NCBI GenBank assembly: GCA_013398175.1
Contig: VZRZ01001217.1
Span: forward strand, 1,604,465 to 1,668,464
From: Climacteris rufus
Lineage: Eukaryota > Chordata > Aves > Passeriformes > Climacteridae
Reading direction: 5' to 3'
Length of the DNA stretch: 64,000 nt
The stretch's first letter is position 1. Every line of letters starts with the position of its first letter. The position numbers and the translations under genes are program-made. Below the pieces are notes generated by a model. That model made no database searches and was not told where the DNA came from. It saw only the letters and a list, made by a program, of their open reading frames with translations. This document shows, in pieces, positions 25,001 to 37,000 of the stretch.

Positions 25001-28000
25001 TTCATTAATACGAGGAGTTTGGTTTTTGTCTTTAATATTGTGTCTGTTTGGAACACAGAAAACGAATTTCTGGTCTGTTTACTTAAAAGTGCATTTTTCA
25101 TTTGGAAACGAAACTTATTCCGAGCTTGATTTATCGTAATTTTACATCCTCTTCTTTTTGAAGTAAATTAAAAGAAGCAAACAAATGAAAAAAGAAAAAA
25201 AACCCAAGCCATCAATGAACTTGTTGTCTTCGTGCCTCTGGTTACAAAAGGAACTATTTATGCTCTTGGTGCATCTGCAGTACTTGATGTGCCTGTTCCC
25301 ACACAGGGTGTTAAACGTTTTGGTTCCCCTTTGTTTCAGCACAAACTTATTGCTGTGTGTACCTGAAAAAGAATGTCTTAGTTTTCTGTTTTAATTCTAG
25401 CCAGGTAAAAATCAAGAGGCCAGTGTAATAGTCATGTTTTCAGCTTATTATACTTGCAGTATAGGCCCATCCTTTTTATTTTTTCATTGTCATTTATCAT
25501 TAAACATTTCCCTGCTATCTTGTAGGTCGGATTATTGCAAGAGTTCAGTCCTCCCACCAGCACTTTTGTCTTTAGTTTCAAGGGAGTGTGCTAAAAATGT
25601 AGCTGAATGTTTCGGTATTTAGGTGGTTTAATGCTTTTAATCAGTTGGCTTGAAACACTTTGTGTAAATAAAATCTTGAAGGATTTAATAAGCTGTTTAA
25701 CAATTACTGTAACTTAGATTGAGAGCTCAATCAGATTGAGAATATTCTACTACTTGTTAATATGTAGGTTTTCCTTTGTCTTATTCTTAAAATAAAGAAA
25801 CTCCAGCAACCCAAAACCCAATCAAAACCAAAAGGCAGGGGAATGAAAATCAGGTTACCAGAACTCTGGTTTGGTTTTGAATCTTCTGCAGCCCTGCTGG
25901 CTGGGTCCAGAGGAAGTGAGCAAACTCTTTATTTAATAACTGAACACAGAGCTGAGTACAGTGCTGTGCATTGACTGAACCAAAAACTGTGAAAATGTGG
26001 CACTGAAATACCCCTTGTAGTAGATGCTACAAAATGGGTGCAGAAGGAGATATAAAAACATGTAGAATGATGGAACTTACTCTGCTGAAGCTCCAGAATA
26101 TTTCACATATTTTTTCACTGATTGGCTTTCTATTTTAAAAATAATTTCTCCTTCTTTAAAAAATGTTTGTGAATGGAGAGTTGTTGAGGTCTTTTTTTTT
26201 AATTGCTAGTGATAAATTAATTTTTTTGTTAGTCCGAAAATAAGAACATTTTCATTTTCTATTCTAATGTATTTTAACCTTCTATCTTCGGAAACTTTTC
26301 TTTTGTTGAAATTACAAAGCTGCCTCTCCTGCCTCAAGACCTATCTGTATTTAGAAACTGTCTTTTTATATGCTTGTGAATTTTGTAGCAAGAAGGCAAA
26401 ACTACTTAAAAGAATGAAAATAAGACTTTGATTCTGACACTGCTTTTACCATTCTGTTGGATACTGTCTCAACATTTTCACTCTAATTTCAATAGTACTC
26501 CCAATGTGAACTCCATGAAACAGCTTGGTTTAAGCAAGTTTACCTTGGCTGTTTTCTCTTCTGCAAATCCTCTCGTGCCTGTATCCATGGTTTTCCTTTG
26601 TTCCTAGGTTCTTGCAACTTTGTGAAATTGGTGTCACAGCAAAGTCCAGAGTGCTACTCCAGGTTAGGTCTGTTCTCTGGTACTGTTGATAATGGAAGTG
26701 AAAAAGCAGAGAAAAGGAGTTTTGACAGAGAAACGAGTGAATTGGTGAATTCAGTAGCCAGGCAGGTACAAGAATAGAGAGAAGTGGCTGGGAGCTGGAA
26801 ACGGTGTATCAGTACATCTTCCTAAAGCCATTCCGTGTTTGCTGATCTGCTCTGGGTGATAAGGCTGAACGGCACCTTTGCTCAAACTGGTTTGAACTTG
26901 AATGGGCTTTTTTGTATTGCCTCAGTGAAGTTGCTGATACTTGAAAGCCGAAGCTTGTTCTTTTGTGCTGTAGATCAGAGATAAATCGAAGTCAGGAGCC
27001 AAGTCTGTGTCTAAGAGCGTCAGATTTTGCTTTTGGATTGCTTTCTTTATGCCCTCTGCAAAAAACTTCAGGTGTTGTAATGGAGTAGGAACAGGAGGGA
27101 ACACCTGGCTACTTTGAAATAGTGATTTTAATCCACTGAGGTCAGTTATTGTTGCAGTGATAGTGCCTTGTTTATGTAGGGCTGACAGTGTGTGAGAGCA
27201 TTTCAGTTGTAAAACTTTGTGCTATGTAAGAGGTCTGGAAACATCAGGAATGAGGTGTGTGTTGAGAAATGTGCGATACCTGCTGCCAGTGAATAGCTTG
27301 GCAATGTGTCATTTATAGCTACGTGCCGTTTTCAGTCTGATTGGTGAGTGATGAAGATCAGCAAATTGCTTTTCCGCGTGTAACAAGCTACTGAAAACTC
27401 TCCCCTTAAGCAAGTCTCCGAGTCTTGATTTAAATTCCAATGGAGTTAGATTTTTAACTTGGAAATACCTGTTTTCTTGGCACACTTGTAGGGCACGGGG
27501 TGCAGTGCAAACAAGGTAATACAGCTACCCCCTTGTGCAAAGGGAGAAGCAATGGGAGTAACAGCCCTAAATTTGGTGGTGTTGACAAAATGCTAATTAT
27601 TTCCTGGCCTGTCTGGAGTATGGCAGAAGAAATTTGGTAACATCTGCCTTTGCCAGTGACCTGCTCTTGCATCCTGTCACTTGGAAAGTCACAAAGACTG
27701 GTGGCACAGCAGGGTCAGCTTCCCTGCTCCTGCAGATGTTTTCCTGGGGAATATAAGAATGGTAGTTGTACCATGACTTCTGTGGAAATACAAATCAGCC
27801 ACAGTTCTAAAGGATTCGTTAGAAGACCATTTTGAAATAAAGTACTTCCTTAAGCCTCAGTTCTTCAGGCTGCAGAAAGTCTTTTGAAACTCTTTATAAA
27901 GATGAGCTAAGTGTCAAGGATTTTACTCTTCAGTAACCTACCTGCCCTTACACATCTCTTTCAGTATTTTAAGACTCAGAAAGAGACACAATAAAGCTCT

Positions 28001-31000
28001 GGTAATACAATTTTTTGTTATTTCCAGGGGGCAGTCATGAATTCCTTAGTGCTTGAAATGCTGCATAACAAATGCAGGCATGAAAGCTTCAGGAAGGTGA
28101 GGGTGTGGAAGTAAACAGCAGTGATAACTCCCGCAGAAATCTGGTGACTGCTGCAAGTTCTCTCCTGAACATGTGAGGACAGGGTGTTTCCTGGCTGGCA
28201 AGAATTGGATGTGTAATTTCAGGAATGTAAAGCAAATACTTTAATCCCAGTTGTCTGTGCCAATGTTGAGCTGGAGTGACTGTCTTGTAGCATTGTATAG
28301 ACCTATTGCCATCCCATGTCCAATATTGATACTAAAAATTAGGAAGCCAACAACTACAGCTTTTTGTGAAGTTCACTTGTACATCCTGTCACTGCTAAAC
28401 TGTGACATGGGTAGATTGTAATGCTGCTTTGAACTAAAGGAAATAGTTTTAATCATGTGAATATTGCACTTAATTTCATTCAGGAGAAATGCTCATGCAT
28501 TTCAAATGTAAATATAAATTTTGATAGGACCTAAATTTCTGTTTTAAGATCAGATTAAACAGCCTAAAGGGTTTATTAATTTTGAAAATATTGTTGTGTG
28601 AATTGGACACATCTAGGAAGCTGGATTTAAAAACAGTCCAACCTGTGTCTTTCATTTTAGATCAACATCAGCAGCATTATCTGATGGATGTATGCAGTTC
28701 CTTATTTATCAGTCAAGCTACTGTAATGAAACAATACTGTTTGTAAAGTACAGTATCTGTCAGGCTGTTATTGAAAGCTCTCTATGGGCCAGCGGCACAA
28801 CAGAAAACAGTGAGACTTGTTCCCTGCATCTCTGTGAAAGATACTGGGGCTCTGTCTCTTGGTAGCATAAGATTTATGTCCTTTTTTCAGATGCTTTCAC
28901 ACAGAATGATGTTGACTTGAAAAGACAAGATACTGGCTTTCATAGTTAGAATAATCAATTTTTAGTACAGTTATATACAATAAGGATTGTAAAATGGTGT
29001 CCTTTCAACTGCCAGGTGACAAGATTTCCCTTCTCTTAAATACAGGAATTTTAAAGCTACCACAAAGCACTCAGAGTAAACTTGATTCTCCCTCTTCTGT
29101 GAGAAATGACCTGTTTTACATTAAGTTTTATGCATATGAAACATCTGTGGGTGGCTGGGGATATCTCAGTCTGCAGCCCTTAAGGAAGTAAGCATTCCTG
29201 ATGACAGCCAGAGGATAGGAATTGCCAGTCCCTAGGTCAGATAGCTGTACTGGCAGACAAATGAAGGGTAGAGAACCTCGTGGAGGTTCCCAGTTATGTT
29301 TTTTTGTGGGCTGATAAGGATATTGGACTCTACCCAATGAAATGAATCCTGGGAAAAAAACAGACAATAAGTATGAGCAGTAGGAATTTGATGTGTGCTC
29401 TTTTTAAGTCTCTCATGACTGCTATCAAAAAGGGCATGTTTTGATGTATGGAATAGTGGGCTAAGGCAAATGTAATTTCTAGAAGTTCTGAGGTGTGGGA
29501 AATCAATACAAAATGCTGTGATGAAGGATACTGCTTCAGAGGACAGCCTGGCCTCAATAATTCAGGTAGCTGCCATGGAAGTGGATTTTATTTCCTATGT
29601 AAATAGGATAAATCACAAGTGGTGAGGAGTTTGGATATGGATGTCTCAAATCTCTGGAGACTTCTTTTGTTTTAATAACATGAGGAACATAGGGATTGAT
29701 TAAAAACTCCTTGATTGTCTTCTTCAGTGGACTTGATGAAGAAAAACTGTGGTTTTTTTCCTTTGTGATTGATGTGGTTGTATTTTCTCTGCACAATAAA
29801 TCAGTTTGAATGTCTTTTAAGTGTAAAACTATTAAAATATTTACCCTGCCTTCCCCCTTCAGTTATGCTCCTTGGTGCCCAGCTTGTCAGCAGCTTGAGG
29901 CGACCTGGGAGAGCTTTGCGAGGGAGAGCGAACGCCTGGGCCTCACTGTTGGGAAGGTGGATGTCACTCAGGAACCAGGTACAGCATGGAACAGGCTGCT
30001 TTAATAACAGGAATGATTCAACAGAAGTACCACTTGGTGCTTAGTTAGACTTTAAAATCGAAATAATGTTATCCACTTTTTATTTCTCCACACAGTTCGT
30101 ATCGGTGAACTTGAAGTTTATAAACTTAATTTGAAGGATTAAAGAATTGGGGGGTGGTCTGGCTTAATACTGAATTGAGAGGCTTATTCTCTATTTTAAT
30201 CTTCTTCACTGAAAGCTGTTGCCTGTCTCGTTCCTCTCTCCTCCGGCCTGCCTGCAGAAGATTGCAGCTCTTGCAGCCTCCCGTTAGGAGAATTTCAGGG
30301 TGTGGTTGAGGGGGCCTGCATTAATTAACGCTCTTAACTGTTTCCACCATGGTGCTGCTTTATTGTCTTGTTGCACTGTGGTAGTGCTTTAAGTTACAGA
30401 TGTTATTGTTGTTTTCTGGTGGTGATGCACGTATGCAAATGTATTTATAAAAACAGTTTCCTAACTATTCATAGAAGCATGAGTGCAAGCCAATTTATTC
30501 CTTTGGTGACTCCCTTCAAAGGTTTGAATGTGTCTTTTTACAGGCAGTATTAATGTTGTATAAACCTCTGCATCTCCTGGGAATGCTTCATGCTGGTTCT
30601 GGCTTTGAGGGGATAAAGAATTTTATCAGCAGTATCAAAAGACAAAGATGAGATGTTTCTAGAATAAAAGGGCCAAACTTCACCGATTTTTCTTTTTTTT
30701 CTTAATAAAGTATGTGAAAAATGTGCTAATTTTATTAGTTCGAAACATGCTGAACCAATCTACTTTATCAAAACCCTCGTCTCAGGATCAGCAACCTAAG
30801 TTCACAATAAAATGGCAGCTTTATAGACCTGTAGGTTTATGTTTTGTTAAATGTTCACAAGTATACAAAAGCTCTTATATCAAAAAGCTGCATATACTAA
30901 GCATTAAATAGTTTAACAAACAGATGAGTTTAAATATTACATTTTTAAAAGAGATGTAAACTTAATACTTGAATTTCTAATGTTCCTGAGGGTCCTGACC

Positions 31001-34000
31001 CCAAGCAAGAGTAACTTCTGTGTACCAAAGTGATGAATTTGTACCAAAGCACGTGTAATAGACCTACAATAACACTGGAAGCTGCAGGCAGTTCTGAAAC
31101 TAATGAATGCTCAAACTGGAAAACAAACATTTATTACATATTGACCTTTGGTGCTGATGTAATTTTGAAGATGTATGAGTTTCTTTGGAGCTTGCAAAGT
31201 TACTGGGGTATTTTTACTGGAGGCTTTGCTTCAGCCTTTCCATTGCTGTGTTTAAGTGCTCTGTCTCCTTTCTTGCTTTCACAATAGCACTTTAATTAGT
31301 CTTAGTTATGTAACCCCTTCATTGAATTGAAAGTAGTCAAAATGTGTTAAATTAGGAGAAAACCACGAGATGAGTGCAGCGTTACATAAAATTGCACTTC
31401 CAAAATGGGCAGGAGAAAGTAGCCATTCATGGTGCTTAATTGCAGGAGATGCCTGAAGAATAAATCCACCGGGGCCTTCATGGTTTTACAGCACATTTCA
31501 GTCACTTGATATTCCAGCCTTGAAGTGCTTCCTCTTGTCTCATCTTCTCCATTGAAACGTTCAGTATGGAACAAGCCAGTAGTGGAGATGTTTCTGGATG
31601 CTTCAGTTCTGCATATTTGTGGTGCCTTTTTTAAGCTCCCACTCGCAGCTTTTACCTGTGAATTAAAACAAGACTTCTGTGCTGTCTTTGAGCAGTTGTT
31701 GGATGAGAGCAGCTGTAATGTTAGATGACATCTCTATTCTCTCTACATTTTTGGGGGTGTGCATGTGAAAATAAATTTATTTTGAATCTTGATTAGCTGT
31801 TGATTTCATATTGGATGTATGTCAGTTTTTGATTTGCACACAGACAGATACTCAACTGTAGCCAATGCAAGTCACCAAAACTCATTTACTGTCTGTTCTT
31901 AAATTTGTAGCTGACTCACATTTGGTTTTACTGACCTACGGAGGTGCCTTAGATAACCAACAAAGCTCTACCTAAAGTGTTGGGGATGCTTAGATGCATT
32001 TTGGCACCGGGTTTGACAGCTTTTAGATTTTTAATATTCCTTCTGAGGTGATCACTCTAGGATAGGCCACAGGTAAGAGGTTTGAGCTGTTTTGTTTCCT
32101 TTGCCTGACTGGCATTTGTAAGAATTTCAGAGAATCTGTCTGTGTTCCCATGACTTTCTCTGTTCTTCAGCTAATGATGTTCTTTCTCACTCTCCACCCA
32201 GTTTTCCTTGTGCAGCTCTGCTGTCTCCTTTGTTAATTCTACTGTTGCATTTGTGGCTTTGTTTGCTTTATATCTCCCTGTGCTGGCACAGCTTTTAGCT
32301 GTTTTATAAAGTTTTCCACCACCCTGCCTCTCGTAGCAATAAAGGCAGAGAGCTGAAAAGTTGAAGTAAAGAAGCCTTCCTTTTTGGAACTTTAAAGATG
32401 ATTTGCTTTAAATGTCTTCAAACAAAACCCCAAACAACAAAAAAAGCCACAAGCCTTTTTTGCCTGTTCCGTGGAGGAATTCAAACTAGGGAAAGCATTA
32501 CCACTGAAACTTTAAAAAAACCTTGGCTTATTTCAGTATGGCTCATCTTTGTCTCTAAAGAGAGAATTTCTCTTGCTACAATACTTTTCCATGGCTAATC
32601 CTGGTGCCTGGAGCTGTTTGCTTTATTGAAAGCTGAATAAAGACTTAGTTTCCCAAAAGATTTTCACAGAATTTTATAAAAGGCCAAGTGAAACAACTTC
32701 ACTCTCTACATTGGTCCTTTATATGAATGACAATTGCTGGCTATGGGAATTCAGCCCTTTCTAATGGACTTAAAATGCATCCAGTGCTGGGCTGGTCCAA
32801 AACTTCAGCTCTGTGCAAATACTGGGGAGAGAAATCCATTGATTAGGAAATTACCTCTGAGTAAACATTCTTCAAGCTGAACATTTTTCCTTCATTTGTT
32901 ACCAATATTTAGCATCTGTTACTGTTTGTAGCATATCTGAAGACAAACTGTTAACCTGTATTTACAAAACAATGGTAAAGCTGCTGCTTTCTAGTCTAGA
33001 ATACAGATCTGGAGGTATTTATAGAGAAGTCAGAATGCTGAGAAATTTCAGAGTTACTGAATTGTTTGTGTTCTTTTCTTCCCTTTCTAGGCTTGAGTGG
33101 TCGTTTCTTTGTCACAACACTTCCTACAATTTACCAGTAAGTGTGTCATACTGGGAACTGCAGCTATTGACTCCTACTTGTCACTTCATTTAATCTGTAA
33201 CTCTTAAATGTAGGGGGAAATGAAGGAATACTGACTTTTGATTTCAGCTCAGGTTATGGAGTTTTGGTTGTATGATAAAATCCTTATCTGAGGCTTTTCT
33301 TTAGTTCAAGTGACTTTACTAACTTTCCCTGTTACCAATACTGCTAAAAATGGATCAGAAAAGGCATTTCCTGTATCTCTTCTCCAATAAAGTGGTGTAA
33401 TCCTTAAAATATTGAACCCTTTATTTAGGTATGAGTTGTACAGATATAGATACAAATATTTGCACACTTTTAATTCTGAGGTTTATTTGAAAATGGTTTG
33501 GTTGTTAGCCTCACGTGCTCTGTGTGTTTGCTGCAGTGCAAGTGAATAGTTAAGAAAAAATAGCTTTGATAAATGGCAAAAGCTCATGCTGTTTAAATCT
33601 GAGGCTTTCCAAAAGGAATCTGTCATGGATGTGGGGATTTGGGTTGGTTTTTTATCACAGAGTTCAGGGGCTGTCTGTGCTGATGGGTGTTTGTTTTTTA
33701 GTGCCAACGATGGAGTGTTCCGCCGATACCGCGGCTCACGGACCTTGGAAGATCTGCAAGGTTACATTTTAGAGAGGAAGTGGGAAGCTGTGGAGCCTGT
33801 AGCAGGATGGAAGTCTCCATCTTCTATAATGTAACACTTTGTTTTTATTAGCAAGAACTATATTTTATAGCTCATTATTCATTAAGGGTCCTGTGTTGAC
33901 AGTTTAAAGACAAAAAGCCTTTATTCTCCAGACACGCAGGCTTTGTAGAAGCAGTCACTATTGACTGCCTGCTTCCCAGTTTCTCACCCTTAAAGGCAGT

Positions 34001-37000
34001 TTATTTTCTGCATTCGCTTTTGTTGGTGCCTTCTAAGGCTTGTTTGTCATCTTTGAAAAGAGATTAAGAAAAAAAATACAGCCACTGAGCATTATGTAAG
34101 TGCCACTTCCAATATCTGCTGTGTGCTGGAATGGAGCGTGTGTTTACGTAGATTATTTCTCCATGAATTCTGGCTACTGGGCAGCCTTTAGCTTTAAGGA
34201 TTTCTTGTTTATTTCTTTACAAAAGAGTCTTTTCTCTTCCTTTGGAATAGCAAACAGTGTTGTGCTTACACAATATATAAGAATTTGTTTTCACAGAGGT
34301 GGATTTGCTTTGAAATAGTGTAGAAAGCTTGATGACACAAAAGATGAACCAAAGATATGAGTGGTCTGCAGTTCCTTCTGGCAGAAGCCGTTGTGTGTAA
34401 ATTCACATCAAAGACCCAGAGAGGGTCCTTATTTTTCATCTGAAAAGGAGAAAGAACTGTGGGATATTTAGGAATGGGGAGAGGAGCTTCAGGGCTGCGT
34501 GCTGCTGGGAGTTGGGGACAAGGTGCTTACAGCTGCATGGGGTTAAGCTGTGAAACTGCTCTTTCTTGATACGACAAACATCCTCTTCCAAGTGACTGTT
34601 TCAAGGCTTTGCACTGAAATGCCCATGATACAGAGAAAATGGCTTTGCAGTAGCCTCCTCCTGACAATTACTGGGGCCTGAAGGGCATGGAAAGTCTGTA
34701 GATTTTTTTCTGCTTTCTGTGCAGTTTGCTGTGTATCCCAGCTCCTGCTGTCTTAGAACCTGTTCCTTCCATTTCATGTTTTCCAGGATGCATGGCATGG
34801 CAGGGCTGTTTCACTTCTCTGGATGGATCAGGGTAAGTAACTGTGTGGTAGTGTTTTCCATAACACCTTTTCATGCTTAGAATAATCACGTGTTTAAAAG
34901 TAAAAATGTAATTGAATATTTTTATTATCCTTTTATGAGAGTTAATTTTGCCCTACTGTACACTGAGTGTATCATATGTTTGTGCTATACATTTTGTCGT
35001 GCTAAGACACTATGCCAAAAATGGCAGTGTGATTGTAAAGATTATAACCAATAATGAAAATACTGGTTGGAAAAAGATGGTCCTTAAGGTCCCTTCCAAC
35101 CTAGGTCATTCCAAGGTTCTTATCTTTTTATAGTTAAAAAACTGTATCAAAGTGTGCCCAGGGGATAAAATAGCTTTTTGAGAGCTGCTGCAAAAATGGT
35201 TGTAAGCAGCAGGAATTTTTTAACATCTACCAGGTTCTCTCACTTCTTGCTATTCCTAAAGATCATGTCCAGGTTCATTCTCAGAGTTGCAAATTGTGCT
35301 CTCCTGCAGTTTGTTTGCATTGTGTGTTGCACAGGAGAAGGGAGGGCAAGGGGTTATTTTTAGTAACATTTTCTGCATCTGGGTTTCAAACTGACACCAC
35401 CATTTGCATAGAAACAGGATGAATTTGGATAATAGAGTAATTATCAGAATAAAAGAGAAATGCTTAGCATACACTGAAATATGCTTTAAAATATTAAAGC
35501 ATATTTTACTTTAAAATATTCCAAGATGCTTTCTTGTGGGAGCTATCCAAGTTTTTCTTGCATCCAAATACTGAGACTTTTCAGACCTTTCTGATTTTGG
35601 TCAGGAAACATCCTCTTAAAATCCTTGTGTTGCTGAGATTGAGAGAGTGTAAAATATGTTACTGTTATAACATGTGCTTCAGAAAAGAAATGTAGTAGAG
35701 AGTTTGAGCAGAGTTTGTATCACTTCCACTAAGCATTCAGCTAACACAGAATCAGACAGAACTTTGAGTTATGTCTGTCCTGGGTTCTTTCTTTCACTGG
35801 ATAATAAGTTTTTATCACCTTCTGGTGTTTCTTTTCCATCGTTCCTGTGTAATGGTGTTGTTTCTCTATAGTTTCCTTCCTGAAAGATTAACTGTTCTGG
35901 GAAGAAACCTCTAATGTGCTTTCCACTCTGATTAATATTTCACTCTTCTTGCTCTGCTGTCCTTGCTTATGCTTTAATGAATATCAGAAGATGTTCTGAC
36001 ATTTCAAAGAAATACTCTGGTATTTCCGTATTTAAACTCCTGTAAATGTTGATTGTGGTTTGTTTTCAAAGAGATTTAATGTCATAATTGACTTCCAGTG
36101 TGACCATCTGATTCTGTGCTGCTGGATTCAGTCAGTTGAATTTGTAATTTTGAAGAACAGACCAAAGTTTGAAAGGAATCTTAATACTGTATTTGGATTA
36201 TTAAGTTCAGAAGAGAAATAATTTATTCAGTGTATTCTTAGGGTGTGTGGCTCCTTGTAAGAGCTAGAAAGCTTAAGTAAGAACTAAGTGGCTTAATTTT
36301 AGTTAATGAACAGTTGCCACATAAGGATCAAGGATGTTGTGGTAGTTCCCTGCAAGCTCTGAGGCTCCCTCATACATCCATCTGCAGTAAGATTGTGCAT
36401 GGTATCTGTAATGCTGTGTGTCTCAGGAAGAAGGAATTGTGCATCCTCTGCTTGAAAAGCCTTTTAATGTGAACAAGTTGGTAAAGAAAAACAAGATCTA
36501 ATGGTGTCAAGAGGGGAAGACTTTGCATCAATACTGTTAAATGAAAGGTCTTGATCAGGCAATGATTTATGTAATGGTGTTGGCAGTAGAAATCCTAAGT
36601 GGCTTTGGATATGAAGTTATTAAGGATCTTCTTCTTATTTCCAGCAAATTCATAACTACCTCACTGGCACTCTTGGAGTTCATGTTTGGATTTCTTATGC
36701 CATCTTCATCTTAGCTACCTTACTGATTGGCCTGTTCCTGGGTTTGGTGAGAAAACATCGTACTTTTTGTTGCAGTTAACTACAACTCTTGCTTTGCATG
36801 AACTTGTGAAAAAATTAAAGCCAACTTTACTAATAAGATATAAATACCTTGATTTAATAATGTATTAGTCCATATTAATACCTTTTCCCTGTGATACCCA
36901 AAGTGTGTGAGAGTGGTTCAAAGCTGTGCCAGGGAGGTTCAGACTGGACACTGGGAAGCATTTCTTGCCCAGAGGGTGGTCAAACACTGCACCAGGCTCC

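Larger units (their letters stand above)
34833..36644 (+). other. TMX4: TMX4 intron 5
   Basis: A 1.8 kb GT-AG intron with a short CR1 tail (35063-35120) and a perfect 12-bp-stem AT palindrome (35477-35506). The remainder is AT-rich and unique-looking. Confidence 0.85.

Noticed and set aside
29769..30044. A 91-codon frame overlapping TMX4 exon 2
   Set aside because: It is in a different frame from the CPAC-containing exon and has no matching splice phase.
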